This document shows positions 14,983-24,326 of a DNA stretch of 64,000 bases, piece by piece. The translations under genes and the position numbers were made by a program. The DNA comes from Virgifigura deserti (GTDB lineage Bacteria; Pseudomonadota; Alphaproteobacteria; Dongiales; Dongiaceae): NCBI GenBank assembly GCA_003576685.1, contig QOZR01000013.1, positions 62,001 through 126,000 of the forward strand, given 5' to 3'. The notes under the pieces were generated by a model. That model made no database searches. It was given only the letters and a program-made list of their open reading frames with translations, and was not told the DNA's origin. Each line of letters starts with the position of its first letter. Within the stretch, counting starts at the first letter, position 1.

Positions 14983-15774
14983 ATGAACAGCATCGTTGCC
15001 GCAAAGCATTATCGAGCGATCTGGATCTCCGACGTCCATCTCGGCACACGCGGCTGCAAGGCCGAGTATCTCCTCGATTTCCTGCGGCACACCGACTCGG
15101 ACTATCTCTACCTCGTCGGTGACATCATCGATTGCTGGCGGCTCCGCCGCTCCTGGTTCTGGGCACAGAGCCACAACGACGTGGTGCAGAAGCTGCTGCG
15201 CAAGGCGCGCAAGGGGACGAAGGTGATCTACGTCCCCGGCAATCATGACGAGCCGTTGCGCGACTACACCGAGCTGCAGTTCGGCGGCGTCACCGTCGTC
15301 GGCGAGGCGATTCACGAAATGGCCGATGGGCGGCGCTTCCTGGTGATCCACGGCGACGAATTCGACGGCATCGTCAAATATGCCCGCTGGCTGGCGCTCC
15401 TGGGCGATCAGGCCTACCGCCTGATGCTGGTGATCAATCACTGGTTCAACCGGGCGCGGCGCCGGCTGGGCTATCCCTACTGGTCGCTCTCGGCCTATCT
15501 GAAGCACAAGGTCAAGAACGCGGTTAAGTACATCAGCGAGTACGAGCAGACCGTCGCGGAGGAAGCACGGCGACGCGGCGTCGACGGGGTGATCTGCGGG
15601 CATATCCACAAGGCGGAAATGCGGCAGATCGGCTCGGTTCTCTACTGCAATGACGGCGACTGGGTCGAAAGCTGCACGGCGCTGGTCGAGCATCGCGATG
15701 GCCGGCTCGAGATCATCGACTGGGCGGCGTCGCGCCAGCTCTCGATGCTCGAGGTCGAGGCCGTTCCGGCCTGA
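14983..15774 (+). CDS. plcP: PlcP-like phospholipase C / LpxH-related metallophosphoesterase
   Basis: A 263-residue calcineurin-like phosphoesterase. Metal motifs: SDVHLG (16-21), GDIIDCWRL (46-54), GNHDE (86-90), HGDEFD (123-128) and CGHIHKAEMR (205-214). Automated pipelines usually name this family UDP-2,3-diacylglucosamine diphosphatase. In alphaproteobacteria, members next to a GT4 glycosyltransferase are PlcP, which splits membrane phospholipids to diacylglycerol and phosphoalcohol under phosphate limitation. The next gene is such a glycosyltransferase, 35 bases downstream, which favours PlcP. GGTGGAG precedes the ATG. An LpxH-like role in lipid A synthesis is the alternative, given the msbA, waaA and lpxK genes that follow. 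Confidence 0.75.
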   Translation: MNSIVAAKHYRAIWISDVHLGTRGCKAEYLLDFLRHTDSDYLYLVGDIIDCWRLRRSWFWAQSHNDVVQKLLRKARKGTKVIYVPGNHDEPLRDYTELQFGGVTVVGEAIHEMADGRRFLVIHGDEFDGIVKYARWLALLGDQAYRLMLVINHWFNRARRRLGYPYWSLSAYLKHKVKNAVKYISEYEQTVAEEARRRGVDGVICGHIHKAEMRQIGSVLYCNDGDWVESCTALVEHRDGRLEIIDWAASRQLSMLEVEAVPA

Positions 15775-15809
15775 TCGCCGCGCCGACTCACGCCAGCCCC
15801 AACAGCCGA

Positions 15810-16808
15810 ATGCGCATCGTCATCGTCTCCGACGCCTGGCTGCCGCAGATCAACGGCGTCGTCCGCACCATGACCCGGGTGAAGCACGAGCTTGAGCAAC
15901 TCGGCCATCCGATCGAGGTGATCTCACCGAACCTGTTCCGCACCGTACCCTGCCCGACCTATCCGGAGATCCGCCTCGCTCTTGCCCCCGGCCGGCGCCT
16001 CGCGGCGCTGATCGATTCCTTCCAGCCCTGTGCCGTCCATATCTCGACCGAAGGGCCGCTGGGTCAGGCGGCGCGGCGCTATTGCCGCAAGCGCGGCCTG
16101 CCCTTCACCACCGCCTATCACACCCGGTTCCCGGAATATATCCATGCCCGCGCGCGGATTCCGCTGCGCCTCAGCTATGCGGTGCTGCGCCGGTTCCATG
16201 GCGCCGCCGCGAACGTCATGGTGGCGACCGAGTCGATCGAGAAGGAGCTCGCCGCGCGCGGCTTCCGCAACATCCGGCGCTGGTCGCGCGGCGTCGACAC
16301 CGACCTGTTCCGCCCCCAGGACAAAGACTTCCTGGACGCCCCGCGCCCGATCTTCCTCTCGGTCGGCCGCGTGGCGGTGGAGAAGAACATCGAGGCCTTC
16401 CTGCGGCTCGACCTGCCCGGCAGCAAGCTGGTGGTGGGCGACGGCCCGATGCTGGGCGAGCTCCGGCGCCGCTATCCGGATGTCCGCTTCGTCGGCGCCA
16501 AGCAGGGCGAGGAGCTGGCGCGGCATTACGCGGCGGCCGACGTCTTCGTCTTCCCGAGCCGCACCGACACCTTCGGTCTCGTGCTGCTGGAGGCGCTCGC
16601 CTCCGGCCTGCCGGTCGCCGCCTATCCGGTGCCCGGCCCGCTCGACGTGATCGGCCACTCCGGTGTCGGCTGCCTGGACGAGGATCTCGCCAAAGCGGCC
16701 AGATCGGCGCTGACGATCGACCCCGAGCAGTGCCGCGCCTATGCGCTGGGCTATTCCTGGCGGGCCTGCGCCCAGCAGTTCCTGGACAATCTCCATCCTT
16801 TCCGCTGA
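15810..16808 (+). CDS. GT4 glycosyltransferase, Agt-like (glycosyl-diacylglycerol synthase candidate)
   Basis: A 332-residue GT-B glycosyltransferase. The N domain has SDAWLPQINGVVRTMTRV, the family's substrate loop. The C domain has LSVGRVAVEKNIEAFL and the donor-binding FPSRTDTFGLVLLEALASG, where the Glu contacts the nucleotide sugar. This profile fits alpha-mannosyltransferase- and SqdX-like enzymes and the Agt that glycosylates diacylglycerol with glucose or glucuronate in phosphate-starved alphaproteobacteria. Coupling with the upstream plcP-like gene supports Agt. The sugar donor cannot be read from sequence. Confidence 0.75.
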   Translation: MRIVIVSDAWLPQINGVVRTMTRVKHELEQLGHPIEVISPNLFRTVPCPTYPEIRLALAPGRRLAALIDSFQPCAVHISTEGPLGQAARRYCRKRGLPFTTAYHTRFPEYIHARARIPLRLSYAVLRRFHGAAANVMVATESIEKELAARGFRNIRRWSRGVDTDLFRPQDKDFLDAPRPIFLSVGRVAVEKNIEAFLRLDLPGSKLVVGDGPMLGELRRRYPDVRFVGAKQGEELARHYAAADVFVFPSRTDTFGLVLLEALASGLPVAAYPVPGPLDVIGHSGVGCLDEDLAKAARSALTIDPEQCRAYALGYSWRACAQQFLDNLHPFR

Positions 16809-16870
16809 TCGAGCGCGTTAATCAACACCCGGCCGGTCTGATCGGAAATTGGCGCATCCGGGGTGGTGCT

Positions 16871-18733
16871 ATGCTATGGTCGCGCCGACTTTCTGGGACA
16901 GGGCATTTGACGGACTCCAGCCAACGCATCGGCCTTGCCGATAGCCGAACCCGCCCGCTGATGGGGCGGCTTCTGCACAGGAACGTCCGGCCGCAGGCCG
17001 GGCGGATCGTGCTCGCGCTCGTCTGCATGGCGGTCGCGGCAGCGGCCACCGCCGCGCTCGCCTATCAGATGGAGCCGGTGATCGATCGGGTCTTCACGGA
17101 GGGGGATCGCGGGGCGCTGCTCGGCATCTCGCTCACGGTCCTCGCCATCTTCATCGTCAAGGGCGCCGCCAGCTATGGCCAAGCGGTCATCATGACCTAT
17201 GTCGGCCAGCGCATCGTCGCCGACCTCCAGACGACGATGTTCCGCCACCTGATGAATGCGGACCTCGGCTTCTTCCACGATCACGCGCCGGGCCAGCTGA
17301 TCTCCCGCTTCACCCACGACACCAATCTGCTGCGGGCCGCCGTTTCCACCACGCTCACCAGCCTCGGCAAGGACTCGCTGACGCTTGTCTTCCTCGTCGG
17401 GCTGATGTTCTACCAGGACTGGCTGCTCGCGGCCGTCGCCTTTGTCGTGTTCCCGACGGCGGTGCTGCCGATCGCCCGCATCGGGCGGCGCATGCGCAAG
17501 GTCTCGAAGAGTTCGCAGACCCAGACGGGCGAACTGTCGGGACTGCTCGACGAGACATTCCAGGGCGCGCGGCAGGTGAAGGCCTACGGCATGGAGGCCT
17601 ATGAGACGGGCCGGGCCGCCGCGGCGATCGAGCGGTTGTTCCGCCTGCTGCTCAAGGCTGGGCGAATCCGCGCGATCGCGCATCCGGTGATGGAGACGCT
17701 GGGCGGCGTGGCGATCGTCGCCGTCATCCTTTATGGCGGCCATCAGGTCATTGAGGGGACAAAGACGCCGGGCGCCTTCTTCTCCTTCATCACCGCGCTG
17801 TTGCTGGCCTATGAGCCGATGAAACGCCTCGCCATCCTCAACACCCAGATGCAGGAAGGCCTCGCCGCCGCCGAGCGCGTCTTTACCCTCCTGGACATGC
17901 ACCCGCGGATCACCGACCGGCCGGGCGCCGGACCGCTGCAGATCGCCGGCGGGGCGATCGCCCTGCAGCAGGTCGAATTCAGCTATGACAGCGAGGGGGA
18001 CGGGGCACCGGCCCTGCACGACCTCAGCCTCGACATACCCGCCGGCTGGACGGTGGCACTGGTCGGCCCGTCCGGCGCCGGCAAATCGACCGTGCTGAAT
18101 CTGATTCCGCGCCTCTTCGACGTCGATGCCGGCCATGTCCGGATCGACGGGCAGGATGTGCGCGACGTCACGCTCGACTCGCTGCGCGCCGCCATCGCGC
18201 TGGTCAGCCAGGAAAGCATCCTGTTCGACGATACGGTGCGCGCCAACATCCTGTATGGGCGGCCCGATGCGAGCGAGGCGGAGATGATCGCCGCCGCCAA
18301 GGCCGCCGACGCGCACCATTTCATCGACACGCTGCCGGACGGCTATGACACGCCCGTCGGGCCGAGAGGCGTCCGGCTTTCCGGCGGCCAGCGCCAGCGC
18401 ATCGTGATCGCGCGGGCGATGCTGCGCGATGCGCCGATCCTGCTGCTCGACGAGGCGACGTCGGCGCTCGACACCGAATCCGAGCGCCAGGTCCAGCTCG
18501 CTCTCGGCCGGCTGAAGCGCGGCCGGACCACGGTGGTCATCGCCCATCGCCTGTCTACGGTGGTCAGCGCCGACCGGATCTATGTCATGAACAAGGGCGC
18601 CATCGTCGAATCGGGCAGCCATGCCGAGTTGATCGCCCGCGACGGCGCCTATGCGCGCCTCTACAGCCTCCAGTTTACTCCGGATGCCGATGGGGTGGAC
18701 GCCGGCGGCGAGAGCGAGCGGGCGCGGGCTTGA
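16871..18733 (+). CDS. MsbA-like lipid exporter ABC transporter (fused permease and ATPase)
   Basis: About 620 residues: six membrane helices in roughly residues 40-330, then a nucleotide-binding domain. Walker A is GPSGAGKST, the signature is LSGGQRQRIVIARAML, Walker B is ILLLDEATSALD, and the switch is IAHRLSTV. Such half transporters form homodimers; MsbA flips lipid A core across the inner membrane. The neighbouring waaA and lpxK make a lipid A role likely. The ATG at 16871 follows GGGGTGGTG; a TTG at 16908 is an alternative. The long open frame upstream to 16082 is a shadow of the glycosyltransferase. Confidence 0.88.
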   Translation: MLWSRRLSGTGHLTDSSQRIGLADSRTRPLMGRLLHRNVRPQAGRIVLALVCMAVAAAATAALAYQMEPVIDRVFTEGDRGALLGISLTVLAIFIVKGAASYGQAVIMTYVGQRIVADLQTTMFRHLMNADLGFFHDHAPGQLISRFTHDTNLLRAAVSTTLTSLGKDSLTLVFLVGLMFYQDWLLAAVAFVVFPTAVLPIARIGRRMRKVSKSSQTQTGELSGLLDETFQGARQVKAYGMEAYETGRAAAAIERLFRLLLKAGRIRAIAHPVMETLGGVAIVAVILYGGHQVIEGTKTPGAFFSFITALLLAYEPMKRLAILNTQMQEGLAAAERVFTLLDMHPRITDRPGAGPLQIAGGAIALQQVEFSYDSEGDGAPALHDLSLDIPAGWTVALVGPSGAGKSTVLNLIPRLFDVDAGHVRIDGQDVRDVTLDSLRAAIALVSQESILFDDTVRANILYGRPDASEAEMIAAAKAADAHHFIDTLPDGYDTPVGPRGVRLSGGQRQRIVIARAMLRDAPILLLDEATSALDTESERQVQLALGRLKRGRTTVVIAHRLSTVVSADRIYVMNKGAIVESGSHAELIARDGAYARLYSLQFTPDADGVDAGGESERARA

Positions 18734-18813
18734 TGTCGCTGTGGTTCAAGCCTCCGCGGCTTTGATATAACCCCCGCCGTGCGGCCACAGTCTTTCACCT
18801 CGGCGAGGCATTC

Positions 18814-19572
18814 ATGAGGCCCCTGAAGCGCCTGCTCGGCAGCGATGCCGGCCAGGCGGTGCTGGCGTGGATCGCGGCGCTCTATATCAGGCTGGTCTTC
18901 CGGACGACCCGCTGGCAGTGGCAGGGCTTCGAAGCGGTGGATGCGCTGATCCGCGCCAAGCGCCCGTTCGTGGTGTGCTTCTGGCACAACCGGCTGTTGC
19001 TGATGCCCTGCGCGCAGCGCCCGCCAATGCGCTATCACATGCTGATCTCTGGTCATCGCGACGGGCGTCTGATCGCCCGGACGATCGGCCATTTCGGCAG
19101 CGGCGTCGTGGCCGGCTCGTCCTCACGTGGCGGGGCAACCGCCCTGAAGCGATGCGTGGGTTTGCTGGACGCCGGCGATTCCGTCGGCATTACTCCCGAT
19201 GGCCCGCGCGGCCCGCGCATGCGGGCGGCGGCCGGCGCGGTCGAAATCGCGCGGCTCGGCGGTGCGCCGATGCTGCCAGTGACCTATTCGGTGGCCCGGC
19301 GGCATGTGCTGAAGAGCTGGGATCGTTTCCTGCTGCCGCACCCCTTCAATCGCGGCCTGTTCATCGTCGGCGCGCCGATCGAGGTGCCGGCGCAGGCCGA
19401 CGCCGAGCAGGTCGAGGCGACGAGGCTCGAGCTGGAGCGGCGCCTCAACGCGATCTCGGCGGAGGCCGACCGTCTGACGGGGCATGCCCCAATCGAGCCG
19501 GCGGAACCGGCCGCGAACCGCAAGGACCGGTTCCGGAATGCGAAGCGCCGGCTCGGCGCCGGTGGTCGATGA
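18814..19572 (+). CDS. DUF374 lysophospholipid acyltransferase family protein
   Basis: A 252-residue acyltransferase-like protein of the DUF374 group, often found beside waaA. Seen: N-terminal hydrophobic segment VLAWIAALYIRLVF, FWHNRLLLMPC with the catalytic-type His, ISGHRDGRLIARTI, GSSSRGGATALKR and ITPDGPRGPRM. The likely role is transfer of an acyl chain to a lipid A or Kdo-linked precursor, but this is inferred from family and place. The last bases overlap the waaA start (ATGA), so translation is coupled. Confidence 0.88.
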   Translation: MRPLKRLLGSDAGQAVLAWIAALYIRLVFRTTRWQWQGFEAVDALIRAKRPFVVCFWHNRLLLMPCAQRPPMRYHMLISGHRDGRLIARTIGHFGSGVVAGSSSRGGATALKRCVGLLDAGDSVGITPDGPRGPRMRAAAGAVEIARLGGAPMLPVTYSVARRHVLKSWDRFLLPHPFNRGLFIVGAPIEVPAQADAEQVEATRLELERRLNAISAEADRLTGHAPIEPAEPAANRKDRFRNAKRRLGAGGR

Positions 19573-20858
19573 CGACCCCGCTCTACCGCCTGCTGACCGA
19601 TCTGGGCGAGCCGGCGATCCGGTTCTATCTCGCCCGCCGCCTGCGCCGCGGCAAGGAGGATCCGGAGCGTCTAGGCGAACGCCTCGGCCGGCCCACGCGC
19701 CCGCGGCCGCCGGGATCGCTGATCTGGCTTCATGCGGCTAGCGTCGGCGAAACCTTCTCCGTCCTCGCCCTGATCGAGCGGCTGCTGGCCGAGCGCCCGG
19801 GAACCGCCCTGCTCGTCACCAGCGGCACGGTCAGCTCCGCCGGCCTGCTGGCCAAGCGCCTGCCGGCTGGCGCCTTCCACCAGTTCGTGCCGGTCGACCG
19901 GATGGCCTGGGTGCGCGGCTTCCTCGATCATTGGCGGCCGGATCTCGCTTTGTGGGTCGAGTCGGAATTCTGGCCCAACCTGATCGGCGAAACGCAGCGG
20001 CGCGGGATTCCGATGGCGCTGCTGAATGCGCGGCTGTCGGACCGGTCGTTCCGGCGATGGCACCGCTTTCCCGGCCTGATCCGGCCGCTGCTGCAGGGCT
20101 TCGCCGTCACGCTCGGCCAGGATGAGGCGCAAGCGGCGCGCCTCGCCGCGCTTGGCGCGCGGCAGGCAAGGGCCGTCGGTAATCTGAAGTTCGCCGCCGC
20201 GCCGCTTCCGGCCGACCCGGCCGAGCTTCGGCAGCTCCGGCACGGCATCGGCGATCGGCCGGTTTGGCTCGCCGCCAGCACCCATCCGGGCGAGGAAGCG
20301 GTGGCCGCGCAGACCCATCGGCGGCTGAAGGAACGGCATCCGACCCTGCTGACCATCGTCGTGCCGCGCCACGCGACCCGTGCGCCCGAGATCCTCGCGA
20401 CGCTCGCCTCCTCCGGTCTGCGCGTCGCGCAGCGATCGCGCGGCGACGTGCTCGACGACACCGTGGACATCTATCTGGCCGACAGCATGGGCGAGCTGGG
20501 GCTATTCTATCGGGCCGTCGACATCGCTTTCGTCGGCGGCTCGCTCGTCCCCATCGGCGGCCACAATCCGATAGAGCCGGCGCAACTCGACACGGCCGTC
20601 CTGACCGGCCCGCATGTCTTCAACTTCGAGACGATCTATGACCGGATGATCGCAGCCGGCGCGGCATCGAAGATCGCCGACGAACCTGCGCTGGTGGAAG
20701 CGCTTGCCGGGTTGCTCGCCGACCGGGCGATGCGCGACCGGCAAGCGGACGCCGCGGCGAGCTTCGCGACGCGCGAGGCAGGCGTGCTCGATGCCGTGCT
20801 GGTCGAGCTTGCGCCCCTGCTCGACCCTATCGACGGAAACGCCCATGCGCGCGCCTGA
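19569..20858 (+). CDS. waaA: 3-deoxy-D-manno-octulosonic acid transferase
   Basis: Kdo transferase of 429 residues that moves Kdo from CMP-Kdo to the lipid A precursor at the inner membrane face. Seen: LIWLHAASVGETFSV with the catalytic Glu, LLVTSGTVSSAGLLAKRL, a VESEFWPNLIGE segment, LAASTHPGEE, and the donor site GGSLVPIGGHNPIEPAQL. It overlaps both the upstream DUF374 gene and the lpxK start, so the three form one translational unit. Confidence 0.95.
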   Translation: MTTPLYRLLTDLGEPAIRFYLARRLRRGKEDPERLGERLGRPTRPRPPGSLIWLHAASVGETFSVLALIERLLAERPGTALLVTSGTVSSAGLLAKRLPAGAFHQFVPVDRMAWVRGFLDHWRPDLALWVESEFWPNLIGETQRRGIPMALLNARLSDRSFRRWHRFPGLIRPLLQGFAVTLGQDEAQAARLAALGARQARAVGNLKFAAAPLPADPAELRQLRHGIGDRPVWLAASTHPGEEAVAAQTHRRLKERHPTLLTIVVPRHATRAPEILATLASSGLRVAQRSRGDVLDDTVDIYLADSMGELGLFYRAVDIAFVGGSLVPIGGHNPIEPAQLDTAVLTGPHVFNFETIYDRMIAAGAASKIADEPALVEALAGLLADRAMRDRQADAAASFATREAGVLDAVLVELAPLLDPIDGNAHARA

Positions 20859-21876
20859 CTTCTGGGAGAAGGATGGCCGGCTGCTGCCGGCGCTGCTGGC
20901 TCCGCTGGCAGCCGGCTATGCCGCCGCGGGCCGGCTGCGGCAGGCGGCGATCCAGCCATGGAAGGCCCCGGTTCCGATAATCTGCGTCGGCGCCCTGACC
21001 GTGGGCGGCGCGGGCAAGACGCCGGTGGCCTTGGCGCTCGGCCGGCATCTCGGATCGCAGGGCCGGCAGGTGCATTTCCTGACCCGTGGTTATGGCGGGC
21101 GCGATGCCGGACCGCTCCGCGTCGATCCGGCGCGCCATCACGCGGGGGACGTGGGCGACGAGGCGCTGCTGCTGGCGCAGACGGCGCCCTGCTGGGTCGC
21201 GCGGAATCGGCCGGCGGGCGCCCGTGCCGCCGCCACGGCCGGTGCCGAGGTGATCGTGATGGATGACGGTTTCCAGAACCCGAGCTTGGCGAAGGACCTG
21301 GCGCTGCTGGTGATCGACGGCGGACACGGCCTCGGCAACGGGCGGGTGCTGCCCGCCGGTCCGCTGCGCGAGCCGGTCGGCCGTGCCCTTGCCCGCGCCG
21401 ACGCGGTGGTCCTGATCGGCGAGGACCGCGCCGGCCTGCATCCCATCCTATCCGATAGGCCGGTACTCGGTGCCCGCCTCCTGCCCGGCCCGGAGGCCCA
21501 GGCTCTGGCCGGACGTAAGCTGCTGGCCTTCGCCGGACTCGGTCGGCCGGAGAAGTTCTTCGCCAGCCTTCGGGCGATCGGCGCCGACGTCGCGGCAACG
21601 GTCGTCTTCCCCGACCACCATCCCTATAGCGCCGACGAGGTCGAGCAGCTCTGCGATCAGGCGGACCGGCTTCACGCCCGGCCCGTAACCACCGCCAAGG
21701 ATGCGGTGCGCCTACCGCCTGCGCTGCGCGACCGCGTCCAGGTGGCTACCGTCCATATCGAATGGGCCGACAGCGCAGCCCTCGACCGGCTGCTGGCTTC
21801 AAAAATTCATCCGGCCGGAGAAGCCGGGGAGCACCCTGACGTCTGCCGTCAGCTATTTCATTCGCCGCCGGTTTGA
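20845..21876 (+). CDS. lpxK: Tetraacyldisaccharide 4'-kinase
   Basis: Adds the 4'-phosphate to the lipid A disaccharide at the inner membrane. The 343-residue protein has the typical start RAPDFWEKDGRL, the P-loop VGGAGKTPV, LTRGYGGR, VMDDGFQNP, LPAGPLREP and the C-terminal FPDHHPYS and TTAKDAVRL. The ATG lies 14 bases inside the waaA end. Its 3' end overlaps the convergent M23 peptidase gene by 19 bases, an unusual tail-to-tail overlap. Confidence 0.95.
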   Translation: MRAPDFWEKDGRLLPALLAPLAAGYAAAGRLRQAAIQPWKAPVPIICVGALTVGGAGKTPVALALGRHLGSQGRQVHFLTRGYGGRDAGPLRVDPARHHAGDVGDEALLLAQTAPCWVARNRPAGARAAATAGAEVIVMDDGFQNPSLAKDLALLVIDGGHGLGNGRVLPAGPLREPVGRALARADAVVLIGEDRAGLHPILSDRPVLGARLLPGPEAQALAGRKLLAFAGLGRPEKFFASLRAIGADVAATVVFPDHHPYSADEVEQLCDQADRLHARPVTTAKDAVRLPPALRDRVQVATVHIEWADSAALDRLLASKIHPAGEAGEHPDVCRQLFHSPPV

Positions 21877-22739
21877 GACGCGGGCACGATAGACTCCGGC
21901 ATCGGCCCGACCACGAGTTCCGGGTCGATGCGGGCGTCGAACAGGTTGATCCGCCAGTCGAGATGCGGGCCGGTGGCGCGGCCGGTCGCGCCGACGGTGC
22001 CGATCGGGTCGCCCGGGCGGACATGATCGCCGACCTCGACCGTCACGGTCTCGAGATGCAGCAGGGCAGAGGTGAGGCCGTGGCCATGGTCGATGATGAT
22101 CGTGCCGCCGGTATAATAGAGGTCGGGCTCGGCCAGCACGACGACGCCCTCGCCCGGCGAACCGACCGGCGTACCGACCGGCATGGCGATGTCGACGCCG
22201 TAATGGGGCCGGCGCGGCTCGCCGTTCAGGATGCGCTGGCTGCCATAGATGCCGCTGATCGGCCCGATGACCGGCCAGACGAATCCGTCGGCAAACCAAG
22301 CCTGGTCGGTATTGCGCTTCCGGACCTCCGCGATCGCGGCGTTCTCGGCGGCGATGCGCGCCCAGACGGCCTCGCTCGGGCTCACCATGGCCTTCGGCAG
22401 GCCGTCGATCCGCTGAATGTCATAGGTCCGGGGGGCAATATCGAGCTGCCGCTCCTCGACCGTGCCGTTCGGATTGACAACGCGCAGTGTCGCCGTCGGG
22501 GGCGCGTCGCGGCTGAAGCCGATGACGAACAGCCCCTCGGTCGAGACAAGGACCGGATGCCCGTTGAACAGGACCCTGCTGCCGGGCGCCGTCTCGCCGA
22601 CGACCAGCCCGCCTTGGGTGAAGGTGCCGTTCAGCGCCAGCGGCTCGGCCCGGGCGCCATCCATCCCGAACCATTCGGCACAGGCGATCAGCAGGAAAAC
22701 CAGGGCCGCGATCAGCGGCCGGCACCATATGCGGTTCAT
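21858..22739 (-). CDS. M23 family metallopeptidase, exported
   Basis: A 293-residue secreted zinc endopeptidase of the LytM/lysostaphin type, expected to cut peptidoglycan cross-links or to activate an amidase. An N-terminal hydrophobic stretch ends in ARAEP, a signal peptidase site; LLIAC could instead be a lipobox. An Ig-like domain precedes the M23 domain. Zinc ligands are HYGVDIAMP (H..D) and HLE in SALLHLETVTV, followed by GATGRATGPHLDWRI. It is coupled to xseA upstream by an ATGA overlap. Confidence 0.9.
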   Translation of the reverse strand: MNRIWCRPLIAALVFLLIACAEWFGMDGARAEPLALNGTFTQGGLVVGETAPGSRVLFNGHPVLVSTEGLFVIGFSRDAPPTATLRVVNPNGTVEERQLDIAPRTYDIQRIDGLPKAMVSPSEAVWARIAAENAAIAEVRKRNTDQAWFADGFVWPVIGPISGIYGSQRILNGEPRRPHYGVDIAMPVGTPVGSPGEGVVVLAEPDLYYTGGTIIIDHGHGLTSALLHLETVTVEVGDHVRPGDPIGTVGATGRATGPHLDWRINLFDARIDPELVVGPMPESIVPASQTGGE

Positions 22740-24259
22740 AGCAACGATCCCTGACGATCTTTCCCACCATTTGCGGCACGCGGCTTGGCCGCCGCGGCCC
22801 GCCCCGGCTTGCCCCCTGGCCCGCTGGCGGCGACCGTTGACACTTCCCCATCCTTGAACTGAAGGACAAGCTCCGATCCGGGCTCGACCGCCGCCGCCGC
22901 GGTGACCGGCTGGTCGCTGGCATCGCGCACGAGGGCGAAGCCGCGAGCAAGCACCCGCTGATAGGAATAGCTTTCGAGCAGCCCCGAGAGCCGGTCGAGA
23001 TGCAGCCGGCGGTAATCGATCAGCTTGATCAGAGTCGACGGGCGCAGCATAGCGACGGTCTGCTGCAAGGCATGATCACGCCCGGCCAGGGACCGCTCCA
23101 TCGCCTTCTGCAGCGTCACGCCGTCATGCTGGACCTGCAAGCGAGCCCGGTCGATCTGCTGCTGCGGCGTGCGCAGCGCCGCGCCATGGCGGGCCACCTG
23201 CTCGGTCCGAGCGCGAAAGAAGGGCTGCCGCGCGTTCATCAGACGCTCGGTCCAGCCGTCGAGCCGCTGCGCCTTCTCCTCGAGCAGCCGCCGCGGGCTC
23301 GGCAGGCCGCGCGCCAGGTCCTCGGTGCGGGTCCGGCGATCCGCGATCATGCGATGCGTGCAATCGACGAGCCGGCGCGTGTCCTCCATCACCTGGGCGA
23401 GCAGCTCGGCGCGGACCGGCACCGCCATTTCGGCGGCGGCGGTGGGTGTCGGCGCGCGCAGGTCGGCGGCGAAGTCGATCAGCGTCGTATCGGTCTCATG
23501 CCCGACCGCGGAGATCAGCGGAATCGCGCTGGCGGCCGCGGCGCGCACAACGATTTCCTCGTTGAAGGCCCAGAGGTCTTCCAGGCTGCCGCCGCCGCGG
23601 GCGACGATCAGAAGGTCGGGCCGCGGCACCGTCCCGTCCGCGGCCAGCGCATTAAAGCCCTGGATCGCCGCGGCGATCTGCGCCGCCGCGCCGTCGCCCT
23701 GCACCAGCACGGGCCACAGGATCACATGGCGCGGGAAGCGGTCGGCCAGCCGATGCAGGATGTCGCGGATCACCGCCCCGGTCGGCGAGGTGACGACGCC
23801 GATCACCTCAGGCAGCAGCGGGATCGGTCGCTTGCGGTCGGCATCGAACAGCCCTTCGGCGGCGAGGCGCCGGCGCCGCTCCTCGAGCAACTTCAGGAGC
23901 GCACCCTCGCCGGCGACCTCGAGGCTGTCGATCACGAGCTGATATTTGGACCGGCCGGGGAAGCTGGTCACCCGGCCCGTCGCCACAACCTCCAGCCCAT
24001 CCTCCGGCGTCACCGCGAGGCGCCCCGCCGTGCCGCGCCAGCAGACGGCGTCGAGCACTGCGTCGGCATCCTTCAGGCAGAGATAGACATGGCCCGAGCC
24101 GGCGCGCTTCAGGCCGGAAATCTCGCCACGCACGCGCACCCGCTCGAAGGCGTTCTCGAGCGTGCGCTTCACCGCCTGGCTGATCTCGCCGACGGAATAT
24201 TCGGGCAAATTGCTGGGTTTTGCGGCGGGAGCGACGCCGATGGTCCGGAGATCGTTCAT
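22736..24259 (-). CDS. xseA: Exodeoxyribonuclease VII large subunit
   Basis: Catalytic subunit of exonuclease VII, which degrades single-stranded DNA from both ends. 507 residues: N-terminal OB fold (EYSVGEISQAVKRTLEN, VRVRGEISGLKRAGSGHVY), the catalytic core with GVVTSPTGAVIRDILHRLADR, RGGGSLEDLWAFNEE and SAVGHETDTTLIDFAAD, a long coiled coil, and a C-terminal YQRVLARGFALVRD segment. The tail is Ala/Lys-rich. xseB is not in the window. It diverges from purD across 67 bases. Confidence 0.95.
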   Translation of the reverse strand: MNDLRTIGVAPAAKPSNLPEYSVGEISQAVKRTLENAFERVRVRGEISGLKRAGSGHVYLCLKDADAVLDAVCWRGTAGRLAVTPEDGLEVVATGRVTSFPGRSKYQLVIDSLEVAGEGALLKLLEERRRRLAAEGLFDADRKRPIPLLPEVIGVVTSPTGAVIRDILHRLADRFPRHVILWPVLVQGDGAAAQIAAAIQGFNALAADGTVPRPDLLIVARGGGSLEDLWAFNEEIVVRAAAASAIPLISAVGHETDTTLIDFAADLRAPTPTAAAEMAVPVRAELLAQVMEDTRRLVDCTHRMIADRRTRTEDLARGLPSPRRLLEEKAQRLDGWTERLMNARQPFFRARTEQVARHGAALRTPQQQIDRARLQVQHDGVTLQKAMERSLAGRDHALQQTVAMLRPSTLIKLIDYRRLHLDRLSGLLESYSYQRVLARGFALVRDASDQPVTAAAAVEPGSELVLQFKDGEVSTVAASGPGGKPGRAAAAKPRAANGGKDRQGSLL

Positions 24260-24326
24260 CGCGCCGCATTCTATGCTAAGAGAGCCGCCGTCCTAAGAGA
24301 AAATCGTGTCGGAAGGAAGTTGGCGG

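Noticed and set aside
14983..15774. LpxH as the first-choice name
   Set aside because: The direct glycosyltransferase neighbour fits PlcP-Agt better, and alphaproteobacteria usually use LpxI; kept as the alternative.
16082..16870. Upstream extension of the msbA-like frame
   Set aside because: This part is an off-frame reading of the glycosyltransferase; the ABC transporter starts near 16871.
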